In this document: piece by piece, positions 36,773 to 49,579 of the stretch
Layout: each line of letters opens with the position of its first letter
How positions within the stretch are numbered: the first letter of the stretch is position 1
Notes under the pieces: model-generated
What the model saw: the letters and a program-made list of their open reading frames with translations, nothing else
Database searches by the model: none
Told to the model about the DNA's origin: nothing
Assembly (NCBI GenBank): GCA_015956445.1
Contig: WIUZ02000004.1
Coordinates: 248,001 to 312,000, forward strand
From: Thelephora terrestris
Taxonomy: Eukaryota > Basidiomycota > Agaricomycetes > Thelephorales > Thelephoraceae
DNA length: 64,000 nucleotides
Direction: 5' to 3'
Made by a program: the position numbers and the translations under genes

Positions 36773-39436
36773 ATGTCAGTCAACTCTACCGTTGAAATTC
36801 ACGGTCAAAATTACCACTAGTGAGCTGTCCAGACTCGCCTTGCTGCAAACGCACGTTGACCTTCGCGCGATAGCTCCGTGTTAAATCTCCCCTTGACCGC
36901 CTCCGACTATGAGATTAGGGATCGTTACCGACAGCTATCTGTTCAGTATCATCCGGACAAGCAACGCGACGAGTCCGCGAAGGAAATAACTTCGAAGGAG
37001 TTCCTGAGGATCCAAAAGGCATACCAAGGCATGTCCATCTTCGTCGTATCAGCCGACGCATTCTAAAACCCCATCTGGTATTGACCGTTATTAACGTCCT
37101 TCCAGTCCTGTCAGATCCATTTCTCCGGTGCGTACATTTAACACTGAGACTATATGGATAAACTCTCACAGTTGCCACCCGACAGCATCGTGTACGACAC
37201 GCTAGGTAAAATCTCTGCCCACGTTTTGCCGTTCTCGTCGACGCGTTGTCCTCATACGCCGTACTTTCGTCTTCACTTTCAATACCGTTTCTGGACGCCT
37301 TTGTTCGGGCGTTCGAGAAAGTATTCTGATCGTGACTATACCATTTGCAAAGCTCGCAGCCCTGCCCCAGATTTTTTTCATAACTCTGCGCTACCCTGAT
37401 ATTTGATCTAATATATTATTTAGGTGAAGATGGTCTACAAATCGAGCTCCCCGAAGGCCTGAACGAACGGTCAGTCGAAGAGGTTCGCACCCTCGGCAGA
37501 GACTTCCGTCCAATTGAAAAAACTCAGTCCCCATTCCTCTGTTAGATCAAGTCCGAACTTGTGTTGGTCAAGCGCAATGTAGAAGCCCGCAAACTAGAGC
37601 AGATTGTGCGGCCGAGTAATAGGCTTAGCCTGGCCGTCGATGCCACCTCCTTGTTCCAACGTGACCACGACCATCCCTCCGATTCGCGCTTGGGTGATGC
37701 ATTAGATAGAATTCGCGGCGTTAATCTTCTCAATGTTGGTCTTCGACACAATGTAAAGGCAAGTGTTATCTGTCAATCACGTTTGAAAAACCAAAGCTCA
37801 TTTTCCGAAGCACGTAATCTCAGACAAGACACGTGTCAGCCTGTCCAGTGCGATAGCTCTTAGTTCTGGACCGGGTGGGGAGTCTGGAAGTGGGCAAACC
37901 GATATCGTTGGCTCTGTGCGACATTTCTATTCGCCACGGCTAAACTTCGAGGTCAGCACGAGTTGAGATGGCTCCGTTTGATCGCTGAGTTATTTTGTGA
38001 GGGTAGCTTTCCACTCCGCTCCTGGCGCGACCTGGGTTGACTTGCAAAGCGAACTACACGGACGGGGCGAGCACGATACAGGCCGAGACCCGCATCACCG
38101 CCTGGACGTTATTCACAGGGAAGGGCGTGGTACCACCATGGTCGTTGACGTACTCGCGAAGGCTCTTTCCAAATTCGGGTATACAAGGCGAGCTAACCCT
38201 AGACGCGTTGTCTGCCTCGCCCTCGCTCTTGGTGAACGCAGTTTTTCCGAAAAGATTTGACTACACCCCAAAAGCTAACTCAGAAGAGGACCGCTTCGAT
38301 GATGGGCCCTCCACGAGACTTTTGTCGGGCTATACATTGGCAAAGGGGACTAGCTTCTACTCCCTCGGCGTCTCCCTCTCTGGATTGATGAGTGGGATTC
38401 AGTCGGAGTTTGGGGTGGTATTCAATAAGCTCGCCCTAGATATGCGTATCGGAGGCGTGTATGGCTTTCTGGGCCTGTCCTATTGGATTGCTGGTGCATG
38501 GACCTCGTCGGACCAGCGTGCCGCAGTGGGAGCTAACATAAATTCAAGCACAGAGGGGGTAGCTCTGACCATCGAGTATGTAAAATCGTTCTGTTTTTAT
38601 TTCCTGTTGTTAATCACGTGGACGTTCTGGGGTGTATACAGTTTACGCTATCAAGGGCAAAGCCTACGCCTTCCCATCGTACTATCGACGGATCCAGAAC
38701 CGCAGTTAGCCTTTTACACAAGTATAGTCCCGACAATAGCCCTCCTGCTTGGATACCACCTAGTTTATGAGCCGAGACAGCACAGGAGAAGGGTAGCGTA
38801 AGTGCTCGGACCATCCGTTGGCTAGGAGGCTAACCGGCTGGCTTGCTAAGGTATAAACAAAGGCTTCAGAGGGAGGTAGAGAACTCACCCGAATACCGAG
38901 AGGCACTGGAAATTGAGAGGAGAGTTTTACGGGATGTCGCTCGCCGGCATATGGATGCGGAACGGAACGTGGATGGTGAGGACTGGTTCTTGCTTCTGGA
39001 CGTTGAGACGTTGAGACCTGACCGTGGACCACTGATTCTAGGACTCGTGATCGAGAAGGCAGTCTACGGTTGTTCGTTGAGGGAAGCCAAAGAACTGGTT
39101 ATCGATGTGACGACGGCTGTTCGGGCGCTGGTGAATAAGAGCCAACTGTACATTCCGGGAAGGCAGACCAAGGTTAATTCCTTTTGGATGAATGAAAAGC
39201 GGTTACCGGAAAACTGATGAACCGTTGCTCCACGCGCTTAGTGTGGCCTTCAGGGCTTCTGCGACCCAGCACCGAAGTTGCCTAAAGCACTCAAGATTTG
39301 GTATTGTTTCCGAGGACGGAGACATTACGCTGAAGTCGAGGATTCATTTCCCGTAGTGATACCGCTGGAAGGTGAGATTGTGCAATTTCTGGAAACGTCG
39401 AGGCTGATCGACAATCCAGACCACCTGGTGGAATGA
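36773..39436 (+). CDS. DNAJC11-like J-domain protein with DUF3395
   Basis: J-domain proteins recruit Hsp70; DNAJC11 is tied to the mitochondrial MICOS/MIB cristae complex. The start MSVNSTVEIHGQNYHYSVLN joins across an intron (donor GTGAGC) into the J domain, with the YHPDK form of the HPD motif and KAYQVLSDPFLRIVYDTLGEDG. A middle beta-rich region (GVNLLNVGLRHNV..., SSAIALSSGPGGESG, GSVRHFYSPRLNFE) resembles the outer-membrane-like fold of DNAJC11. ITAWTLFTGKG and the C-terminal DUF3395 part (EKAVYGCSLREAKELV, KALKIWYCFRGRRHYAEV, then PLEGEIVQFLETSRL) complete it. Two introns appear to begin with GC instead of GT (37029-37105 and from 37759). The gene is divergent to RMD1 with a 220 bp shared promoter. 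Confidence 0.88.
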
Positions 39437-40093
39437 GGCTGGAGGGAGAGTGGGGTGGGAAGGGTGCATTCCAGGGGGGAATGATAAATAAATTTGGTAA
39501 GAGGGAGTAAGTGGTTCTCGAGTACGGTATACGTCATCTGCGGGGATTGGACAACGGTTCGCAATGGGGATTCGGGAGGGGCGGGACAGTAACCACGTGG
39601 AAGGATTAGAATGGATTTGATACAGGGGCGCAGATTAGATTCAAGATGGGGAGATCCTGTCGGGACGTTATTGCCTAAATTGGATTGGCTTGGAGAATGG
39701 AAAATGGTCCGTGCGCGGACGTAAAGAGTACCGCATAAGCTGCCTGATAACCGGAGGAAAGTGGACGGGTTTCGCGTGTGCCCGTTCCAGATTACCCCGA
39801 AGCTTATTCTTTTCTCACAAGTCAACAAACCGTCTGATCGCCGCCTTGAAGCGCGCGCCTGTGGCACCCGAAAAATCGTAAAATCATTACATTAATTCCA
39901 CGATCAACTTCGGCTATTTCCATTGATGGCACTCTATCCCTCCTTTTCCTTTTTCATCAAACGGGACGCGTTCCAATCTTGGATAGAAACTCTAAACTCG
40001 TTTAAAAGCGACCTGAACGGCGGTCGGTTATTCTTCCGTTTCCCCCTGCTCTACCGTCCTCCCACCCCCCCTCGTTCCTAATTCCTCCCTACA
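39437..40093. other. Upstream region of WOPR gene
   Basis: This 657 bp spacer ends in a C/T-rich stretch (40043-40093) right before the WOPR start, as in many fungal core promoters. No ORF was accepted; the minus frame at 39325-39867 has no recognisable protein. Confidence 0.5.
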
Positions 40094-41369
40094 ATGTACC
40101 AGCAACCGACCCTGTCCGGTGTCCACGTCCGTTCCATACGTGACGCTCTTCATATCTTTTACGCCGTCGCTCGGCACGTCCTCCCAATTATCTCTCGTCG
40201 ATTAGATCCAGACGAGAGAAAATCTATTGCTCCTGGAAACGTATACGTGTGGGAAGAGCGCAGCGCTAATTCTGACGCTGCAGGTCTAACCATGGAACGA
40301 TGGTAAGCTTCTCCCCTCCCTTTTTCGTCGTGCTCTGGTGATGTGCTCATGTGCTCCCGTTTCCGCCTCTCCATAGGACTGACGGCATGACTTGGGGCCC
40401 AAGTCGAGTCCGAGACGTACGAGCCATTGAGCCCGCTGTGTGAATCGTTGTCTCACTCCCTACTCTCCTGCAGGAGTTCCTGTACTACGAGCCTCGAGAG
40501 AATGACAAACACTTGAGCGCGACGCTCAACAACATCCTCCAACGTCCCAGGCGTAATACGCCCAAGCTCGTAAAACAAACGTACAGCGTGGTGAGTTTCA
40601 GCGGATCGAGGCGCAGAAGGAAGCTGTCGCTAATTTTTCCGGTTTCAGTTTGTCAGTTTGCCTGAGGATAGACCGCTTGGTCTGCAGCGCAAATGGCATA
40701 TCAGTAAGAGACTTTGTGCTCCTTCACCGCGGACGAGCCGCTGAGTTGGTCTGTGCAGCTGCGTACTGGAGCCAGGAGACGGTCGATAACCTAAAGTCGG
40801 TTTCTGAGATTGGGGGCGTCGGGGATGTCCTGGTCCCCACGGGCTGGTTCAAGAGTGCTCGAGCGGCGAAGACCCGGAAACATGAACCACAGGGCGAGCC
40901 GCCAGCGCAGACGACGTTCGCACTAACCAAAACGAATATCGCACCGCATCACGCCCCACGCCCGTTTGGTAATTCGCCAGCTGGATGTCCACCATACGAG
41001 AACCTTCACGTGTTCCCTTGTACATTTGACACGCAGTCATCAAACGAAGACGGAATGTATACGCCCTCTCCTTCGCACCCATACCCCCAACACGAGTCCC
41101 GTTATCATTCGGCATCCCCTTCGCTATCGCAATCATCAGCGACCTCGTCTGACGACAATTCACCCTCGCGCTCTTATCCGCTGACGCCTCCCCACCAGCC
41201 GTCCCGTTCGGCGCTGGAGCTGGTGCCTCTCAGCTACCTGGAGAAAACTGTGGCCGTACCGAGGAACACGATGGACGAACAACTATTACAGAAGCTGGCG
41301 TCATTGGCACCGCTGCGGCCATCTCCTGGGGACTTTGGATACTTGACGCCGCATTCGTTCAAAGGCTAG
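40094..41369 (+). CDS. WOPR-family (Gti1/Pac2) transcription factor
   Basis: WOPR proteins (Wor1, Ryp1, Gti1, Pac2) are fungal DNA-binding regulators of morphology and development. Five exons (40094-40302, 40377-40416, 40474-40590, 40649-40703, 40759-41369) give 343 residues. WOPR box 1 includes LSGVHVRSIRDALHIFYAV, ERWTDGMTWGPSRVRDEFLY and YEPRENDKHLSA. Box 2 includes LVKQTYSVFVSLPEDRPLGL, then QRKWHITAYWSQETVDNLKS. The C-terminal 130 residues are Ser/Pro/Tyr-rich and low in complexity, as in family members with activation or prion-like tails. It is followed by an unusually long gap. Confidence 0.93.
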
Positions 41370-43929
41370 AGCGGAGCTTATCTGTGGGCACAAGACGACA
41401 GATTGAGCTGGTTCCGTAATCCGTTCGCGGGATGCGGACGAGTGGTGGTCAATCAATCGCTTAGACGACAATACAGACCCGGGTACTGGGATGGGCCTCT
41501 GGAAGGAGAGCCCCATTCGTTCTCTATTGTCGGCTGGTAGTAATTTCTGGAGGGGAATTTGCATTACGTCCCGATGTGCTATTATCTGCTCAGTCCCCCA
41601 GGGACATCGGGTAATGAGGAATGATGGGTAGAATGAAGCATTGACCGTGGCTTTTTTGTGTCTTACGTAGTTGATTATATACCAGTAGATACATGATGTG
41701 TATGAGCCGAAATGTATTTGTACGAGGAGCTGTGTGTGTGGGGAGGATGAGCGGGACGAGAGATTAAAACGAAAGAGGGAAAGCGGATCGCAGAGTGGAA
41801 GGAACCGAAAAAGATTTTGAATAGGCAAAACAAAGGGAGTGGAAAGACAATCTGGGTATGAAGGAAGAATAGAAAGCGGACGCTCGCCGGTGTTGTAACG
41901 AGGCGTAGTTAGCATTTAAAATCGATGACACATCGAAACGCCACCATCAACGCAGCCTTTCTCTCCTCTTGTTCCGGGACCCGTAATCCGAATGGGACGA
42001 TAGCGAGTGAGGACGGTGTGTAGAAGAGGAGGAGGATGTGTGTGGCACTGACGGCTGGAGGGACGAGGACGAGTGGCGTCAAGGGGATCTCGTGCCACAG
42101 ATTCGCACCGGGCTGACGGCAGAAGTACGAAGAAGCTTCAGCACGATCGAGGGGGGGAGGAGGGGGGTGTTCGGGTCCCACACTAAATAATTTCGGAAGC
42201 AAATCATATGAAAATCAAAATGTTTAACCCACGCCCCCTTCTCTGATGCTGACTCGGCATCTGTTGCCGCAGACGTCGTCCTCGTACGTCCTCTCCTCCC
42301 CGTTCTGGCATCCTCTCGTGTCTTTCTTCCTTCCTTCCTTCCTTTTGGGTATATCCCGGTTCAGGGCACAATGGAAGAAAACAAAGGCGAGAAGGGAGTA
42401 AGAGCGGAGGGAAGCGCGTCATATTATGATCATCCAATCAGTCGGTTCCACCTCGATTTCGAGGCCTACCTGGGCCTCTCTTCCAAATTCCTCGATTCCC
42501 AAACGGCCCTTCCTCTCTAGCTTGAGCTATGGGCGAATGAAATCACCGGAGGACGCCTTTTTTAGGTTTCAAGTATGCTGCCGTTGGAGAGGGAGAGAGA
42601 AACCTTGTACTGTAACATGCTCCGATAGTATAACGAGCGAATGGGCCCACAGCCCCCATGTATGCGCTAAGAGAGGATGGGTTTCCATTTTTCTATTATA
42701 CAGATACGCGGATAACTTGAACCCACGGTCCCGGATCCCTCTCGCCGGACGCGGCCATAATGATACCAAAAACGTCGAGCTCTCCATTTCCAGTTTCGCC
42801 GGTCACTACCTCCCACTCCCCCCACTCACACATAACGCCCGGGAGATGAATCGATGACATCCGACAGCGGCAGCGAGAAAGCAAGGAAAACAAAAACAAA
42901 AAAAAGAAAAACGGATCGTGCGTCTCTTTCATTTCGTTCTCTTCATTCCACAGTTCATTTATTCAGGGTTCACGGACAGATAGTATTCGGAATTTGATAT
43001 GGCGTAGGGCGGAAGGGGGATAAAGTACGTATATTTGTTATTCGTCGTCTGCGTTTCAAGAGAACCCAAAAAACGAGGCCGGGTATATAGGCGCCGCAAA
43101 AGTGAAATCAGCTCAGTTTTTTTTGGAAGATTAATTGAATCTTACAATCCCAGCTGGCTTCAGGGTCGGAACCAGGGAACGACGACGTATGGCGTCATTC
43201 CACCAAGCATCAGAAGAGCAATGGGTGGATACCAAATACCAACTATCGTCTAAGCGTCAGCCACTCTATCACTTTCGACGAACAAAGTCCGATTGTCCGG
43301 GTATTCTATCTTTGTAGACCCTATATGGTTTCCGTTTGAGCCCACCGGGGGCCCTTGCACGGTTTCCACCAAAGGGCAATTATCATTCTTCATGCCGCCA
43401 GCAAAGACGGCCCCGAAGCGCCACTTACGCCAATGGTTCCTCCCGAGCGCACTCTCCGCTACAGGTCATGATTACCTACATTCGCAAGGGTGCCCTCGGT
43501 CGGACGGGGGTTGCCCTGGACGATTGTTACGGCAAAACCTTGTCATTGCCACCCCTTATTCAGAATGGGGATAAACCTCCTCCGCCGAAACAGATCCGTT
43601 TACGTGTATCTTTATAATCTCTCTCTCTCTACTTCCACCGCGCTCCAGCCTTATCTGACAGGCGATTGACTTAAATTGACAACTCTTGCCCGCCGGAACG
43701 GTTCCTCGGAACAGTCTGATAGAGTGCTCGCCCGAGAAATCTTCGTCCCATCCTCCACGTAAAATCACATCATGACGACCGGGGTCTCCCCCCTTTTTTC
43801 ACCCTCAATTTAGAGTTAGAGCTTGCCCGCTCTTCCCTGCCGCGATCCTCTCACAAAGTAAATAGCCATCGTCACATCTTTTCGACTGTCTACCACCATG
43901 TACAAAAAATCCAAAATGTACGCCACGTC
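41370..43929. other. 2.6 kb region without a recognisable gene
   Basis: It lies between the 3' ends of two convergent genes, where most spacers in this window are under 750 bp. It contains TTCC repeats (around 42330-42350), an A-rich tract (about 42888-42912), a T8 run near 43118, and small ORFs at 42426-42857 and 43336-43617 (+). The latter frame (ITYIRKGALGRTGVALDDC) has protein-like composition after a good acceptor at 43464, but I recognise no family. It may hold long 3' UTRs, a non-coding RNA or a small unrecognised gene. Confidence 0.45.
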
Positions 43930-45143
43930 CTAGTACGTCTTCTTCTTCTCGTCCACCGACAACCCGCCTGGGCCCATGTTCACAAGAAGAATCAATCCAC
44001 CAACGATCGCTGTAAACACACCGTCAGTAAATCACCCGAGTCCACCACGTTTGTGAATCTTACATAGGGTTTGGAAGAAGTCGTATCTGCAAACTTGTGT
44101 CAGCAATGTAACATCACGTGACTTGAGCCACTCACTTCAAGAAATCCCGTTGAGGGTGAGCAGAATGGACGCTCCACCAGTTGTTGGCGAACACGTTGAA
44201 CGCGCTCAGGACGAGAACGAGGAAAGCGGCCGACCACTTGGCCTTGAACCCGACCGCGACCATCCCGCATGCGCCCAACCCGACGATCGACACAAACACT
44301 CGCCCAAAGCTCCATTGTCCTTGGATCATGAATCCCAAAAACAAAAAGATGAGCAGGACGCGTCCGGCGAGAAGGAAGCTGAAAATCATAAAATCTCCGT
44401 TAGAAATCTCTGATGCTCCTTCGGTGACCCTTGTCCCTCACTATTTCTTTCGATCGTTCTCGCTAATCGTCGGAAGTCCGGCAAACGGTGTTCGTCGGGT
44501 GATCATCGAGTCGCTGAACACCATGAACAGTCCGCCAATCACGCTCAAGTTGCGCAAAAAGAAATTGAGGTCGAAAATCAGTCCGTAACCCAGTCCCTGC
44601 GCGATGACAACGCCCAACAGTCCGCCGATAGCAAATTCCGTGTGTTTCTTCGTGATAACCGCTCCAGAGCCGGCGAGCATCGTCTGAACATCCACAAAGT
44701 CATTCAATAACACGCCTGAACCAAGTCACGAATCACGCACGAGGACGTTGATGAGCAGGAACAGGTGTGAAACTCCCCAAGGGAAGCTGCGGTGTCTAAA
44801 CACGAGAGATGAGGCCACACCCACAAACCTCACAGAGCTGAACTCACTTCTGCAAATACCACAGCTGGTCACTCCACTGTGTGACGATGCGTATCGAGTC
44901 CTCGATGAACGTCACCACGATCAGGAATCGTCCAATCGCCGGCAAATGAGGTTTCAGAGGCTGCGCGTAGATTTCCACGTGGTCCTCCACTTGCTTTCCA
45001 AACTCCCGAATCTTCTCGAGGGGGTCATCTGTGTTCGCGGCACGGTACCCTGCCGGTGACGGTCGGTTGTTCGACAATCCTTGAGGGTCCGGCGAATACC
45101 CTCCTCTGCCAGCAGGGCGAGATATGTTTATTCTCGACGCCAT
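43930..45143 (-). CDS. ERV29: SURF4/Erv29 cargo receptor
   Basis: Surf4/Erv29 recruits soluble secretory cargo into COPII vesicles at the ER. The start at 45143 gives MASRINISRPAGRGGYSPDP, then the conserved QVEDHVEIYAQPLKPHLPAI and FIEDSIRIVTQWSDQLWYLQ. Hydrophobic segments follow: the exon around 44441-44713 (LGVVIAQGLGYGLIFDLNFF), LLAGRVLLIFLFLGFMIQGQ, and FFQTLSIVGGLILLVNMGPG. The C-terminus ends EKKKTY, so the last four residues KKTY form the dilysine KKXX retrieval signal expected for this receptor. The gene lies downstream of SCS7 on the same strand, 240 bp away. Confidence 0.93.
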
Positions 45144-45383
45144 GTAGAGCGGTAGAAAGACAACAGTTTCAGAAGGTGGAAGGAGAAGGAGAAGGATGTG
45201 GTGCCAAGCGCCTTCGTGACCGAAACAGACTGCAGACGTGGCCGATTCCCGAACTCACGTGCCGGTGGCGGGTACGCCTCAGGTTCATGTACATCATCAA
45301 TCGTTTCATACGTGAAACCGTAAACCAAGGCCCGTGCATTAAACGATCCACTAGAATGTAATCTAAATTTTAAAACTAACTCT

Positions 45384-46691
45384 CTAAATAGGAAGGACGG
45401 TGTTGAAGACGACGTCCCACAGTTTGCCTGCGATCAACACGTTAGCTCAGTAACAACCATACTCGAAAAAGACATACTCGTGACACCGAAACCCAGCTCG
45501 TAGTTCTTGTAATGGTGCGCAAGGTGATACTTCTTCACCTCCCTCAGGTAGGCAGGAAGCTTCGTGTGGTGTAGAGCATAGTGCGTGCAGTCGTAAAACA
45601 CGTCTGCTTGTCGATGAGAACACGGTGCGATCGAGTTGAAGGGTCACTCACAATACGTGAAGGCGCCCGCAATGATACAATTAGCCCACGGAGCGGGGAA
45701 GAGGAAGTGTCCCAGTCGCGTGAACGGATACGACAATACCGCAAACAACACGGGCGGCATCACCAATCGTAATCTGGTCAAAGGTTAGAGCTAATCAGAC
45801 CGAGAACATCAGACTCACGGGTCCATTGGAAGGTAGTGATGAACCCCATGCATCAGGAAATGCAACATGAGGAACACAGACCGATCCGGAAGGTAATAGT
45901 CGACGTGGAAGAGGAACCTGTGCATCGTGTACTCGAGGAAAGTGAAGAAAAAGTTTCCAAAAATGTACAACGGAACCGCTTTCGCGATAGTGATAGCTGA
46001 TACCGAGGAAACGAACGACAGGGGGAGAAGGGGGTTCTCAGTGAATGGGGGCAACGGTCGTTCTAGTTGGACAAGTCCCCTGCAGAGCAAATATGCGGCA
46101 ATGGGCAACCAGAACATGGGAACGATGTACCACTTGGTCCTGGTAAACACCTCGAGTCCAAGTCAATATACATCTCTACGAACTTCAACCTCAAAGCGGA
46201 CGCACCTCCAGATACTCAGGCCCGAATAACCTAGCAGACTGCACGACGTGACGAGGCTGGTGAATCTGCTGGAGGTAGTACGACTTTGAAAAGTTCGCAT
46301 AAAGGAACTGGGATAACAAGGGTCGCCTGAGATCCAGGAATTGGTTCTTCTCGTAATCCGTCGAAACGTCCGTTTCGTCGGGTTGGAAGTTGTCGGATGG
46401 AACCCAGTTCTCGTCAACAATCCCTGCAGTAGCTCCCAACCGCCCAACGAGGAACTCGTCCAACATATTGTACGCAGAGTCGGAGTGGTCGTGTTCGGTG
46501 GAATCCTTCATGATTTCACCGACGTCCTTCCCAGCATACTTGAGGATGAGGTCGTCACCTCCGGGATGATCTGGGAGGAACTGGGTCACGTCATAAACCT
46601 TTCCATCGCGGGTGACCCAGCAGCTTCCGGAGTTCGCGTGTTCCTCGACGTCCTCGGTGGTGAATATGCGAATCCGTTTAGTGGGAGCCAT
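45384..46691 (-). CDS. SCS7: Sphingolipid fatty acid alpha-hydroxylase
   Basis: Scs7 (FA2H) adds the 2-hydroxyl group to the very-long-chain fatty acid of ceramides in the ER. The N-terminus is a cytochrome b5 domain with the haem motif FLPDHPGGDDLIL. The desaturase-like hydroxylase part carries the histidine clusters HRFLFH, HFLMHGVHH, HYALHH and HLAHHY needed for the di-iron centre, between membrane helices (YIVPMFWLPIAAYLL and LYIFGNFFFTFLEY). A late intron separates GVT from SKLWDVVFNTVLPI at the C-terminus. Length and domain order match fungal Scs7. The gene is divergent to URA7. Confidence 0.95.
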
Positions 46692-47033
46692 TGGGGAGCG
46701 GCGCTGCGGTGACGACGAGAGCGGAAGGGAACCGGAGTGAACGCAAACCCTAATTAGTGGTGCGACTCTACCTTATGTAAGCTTCATGACCAACCCATTT
46801 CGTTCTGGATTCGGACTAAGTAAAGGCGAATAAAAGATGTCAAGGCCTTCTACCAACAGCGCCGACCATCTCCCAGCCGTCCACCTCGCTACCAAGGTGT
46901 ACTTTCCCTGGTCGCGTACGCGCGTTTGCATGTCTCAGATAGTTCGGTAGAAAATCAGTAGAAAACAATTAGGCCAGACGCTAGAGATCAATCGAAAAAT
47001 TCTCCTTTCCTCTACCCATCACCCCTCGCGGTC
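46692..47033. promoter_or_regulatory. Shared divergent promoter region SCS7 / URA7
   Basis: These 342 bp separate two head-to-head genes that both feed lipid synthesis (ceramide hydroxylation and CTP supply). I did not identify a specific factor site. Confidence 0.45.
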
Positions 47034-49579
47034 ATGACGAAGTACATTCTTGTCTCCGGAGGTGTCGTCAGCGGAATTGGCAAGGGCGTAATCGGTACGG
47101 TTTACCTGTAGACTTTCAAGCGAGTCACTTTGCTTCATCCACAACTATGTGTTCCCCTCAGCCTCCTCAACCGGCCTGCTACTCAAGATGGAAGGCCTCA
47201 AGGTTACCGCCATCAAAATCGACCCCTACATGAACATAGATGCGGGAACTATGCGACCACAGGAGCATGGTACGATAGAAAAGGCATCTTCCCTGCAATC
47301 CTGACACTAAGCTTCTCGCAGGCGAAGTTTATGTCCTTCACGACGGAGGAGAGGTCGATTTGGATCTTGGAAATTACGAGCGATACCTAGACGTCACTCT
47401 CTCGCGGGACAATAACATCACTACAGGAAAGATCTATAGAGAGGTCATCGAAAAAGAGGTTCGTGTCACTCTATAGCAAATGAAATGCCCTTCAGCGCCT
47501 GACATCGCAAATAGCGCCGTGGGGACTACCTCGGTAAAACTGTGCAGGTGTGACTGTGTCCCCAATGTGAAAGGACGGACCCAGCTAATGCTCCCGCGAG
47601 ATTGTGCCTCATGTTACGAATTCGATCCAAGATTGGATCGAGCGCGTTTCGAAGGTTTCTGTGGACGAGACGGACGAGGAGCCTGACGTCTGCATTATCG
47701 AGGTACAACTCACTAGAGCCCTCCCCCTCTCCTTGTTGTTGATCGTGTGTCTAAGCTCGGTGGAACCGTCGGTGACATCGAATCAGCACCGTTCGTCGAG
47801 GCGATGAGGCAGTTCCAGTTCCGCGTCGGACAGGAGAACTTTGCGCTTATCCACGTTTCTCTCGTGCCCGATATGCATGGGGAACAAAAGACAAAGCCCA
47901 CACAAACGACAGTCCATGCGCTTAGAGGGCTCGGTCTGCTCCCTGACATCGCAAGTCTTTCCGATCCAATTCTGCTGTGAAATGATCTCACCAATTGCTT
48001 GCAAAGATTGCCTGCAGGTTGCTAACCTCGGCTCCTCTGGAAACCGCGACCAAGAACAAAATTTCCATGTTCTGCCACGTCCAGCCCCAACAGGTCGTCG
48101 GAATTCATGATGTTTCCTCAGTGTATCACGTACCTCTATTGTTACGTTCTCAAGGATTGATCGAGTTTCTCCACAAACGGTTAAACCTGCAGACCATCAA
48201 TATCCCCCCTGGCATGATCTCCAGGGGTGAGGGTATTTCCGAGAAGTGGAAGGAGCTTACGAGGAGGTACGTACGTTTCGTGATTGTTCGGGTCAGCGAG
48301 CCTTGAGCATTGTATCCAGACAGGAGCGAATGCTTGACGATGTCTCAATTGTGCTCGTGGGCAAATACACCGACATGACAGATTCGTACATGTCTGTGGT
48401 GAAGGCCCTCGAACATTCCGCGTTCCGTTGTAACAGGAAACTCATCCTTCAGGTGAGAAGATTACTGAACCCCGGCATGACACATTTCTGACTCATACGA
48501 CAGTGGGTCGACGCCTCGAATCTCCAGCACGAGATGCAGGAGACCAACCCCGCCAAGTACCACGAAGCATGGAAGACAGTCGTAGGAGCCGGGTATGCTT
48601 TACCTCATGGAGACACCACCGTGTGACACAACTGACTGCTCTGACAGGGGCATTCTCGTACCAGGCGGATTTGGTCAGCGAGGGACGGAGGGCATGATGC
48701 TTGCCATTAAATGGGCACGAGAACAGAAGATTCCCTTCCTTGGAATATGCCTAGGCTTCCAGCTTGCTGTGATTGAATGGGCCAGAAACGTTTGCGGTCT
48801 CGCGGGTACGTCTCCCGACTTGACTCTCGTTCTCTCAAGGTCTCGATGGGGTTGTGGGACCCTTTTTTTACGGGATCTTTCTTCGCTTCGCACCCTTTGC
48901 ATAATAATATGTGGGTGTGTCCTAACTTTATTTGGAATGACTGTTTAGGTGCGACCTCATCCGAGTTTGACAATAAGGCAGAGCACCCCGTCGTGATATT
49001 CATGCCCGAAGTTTCCAAAACGCACATGGGCGGTACCATGCGTCTCGGTTTGCGCCCTACCGTGTTTAGTGCCTCTAGCGAGGAGTGGTCCAAGGTCCGT
49101 GGGCTTTATGGAGGAGTAGGAAAGATCTGGGAGAGGCATCGCCACAGATACGAGGTTAATCCTGATTACATCGACCGCTTGAGCCAGGCCGGGTTGGAGT
49201 TCATGGGTAAAGACGAAAAGGGGGAGAGAATGCAGTTGCTCGAACTTCGTGGTGCGTCTACATCACACGTATTCGTTGGTCATGAACACACCCAGAACCC
49301 TCACGTTTGACAGACCACCCCTTCTTCGTTGGACTGCAGGCCCACCCCGAATTTTGCAGCCGGCCTCTCAACCCATCCCCTCCTTTCCTTGGTTTCATCG
49401 CTGCCGCTTCTGGCGAAGCCGTTTTGAGGGAACAGGTCGAAGCTCAGAAGGCGTCTTTCCGACCACCACACCCTGAAAACGCCATGATCGGGGAACAAGA
49501 ACTTCGAGACGGAGAACACCTAAGGAAATACCGGGAGAGAGTCCTGACCAATGGACACCCTGACCCTAAATCCTCTTAA
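47034..49579 (+). CDS. URA7: CTP synthase
   Basis: CTP synthase aminates UTP to CTP using glutamine and ATP. The synthetase domain starts [18 protein letters not shown], with the P-loop, then [20 protein letters not shown] and [37 protein letters not shown] and [20 protein letters not shown] follow. The glutaminase domain has the nucleophile loop [18 protein letters not shown] and the catalytic HPE in [11 protein letters not shown]. About ten introns are needed; the first splits ATC-G/CC and was checked in frame. The C-terminus [17 protein letters not shown] lies beyond the catalytic core. The gene is convergent with the DEAD-box gene. Confidence 0.94.

Noticed and set aside
42426-42857. Plus-strand frame of 143 codons in the WOPR-SURF4 gap
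   Set aside because: Composition is not protein-like and no motif was recognised; kept only as part of the gap description.
43336-43617. Small plus-strand frame with a good acceptor at 43464
   Set aside because: Looks mildly coding but I could not link it to a start exon or a family, so it is not called a gene.
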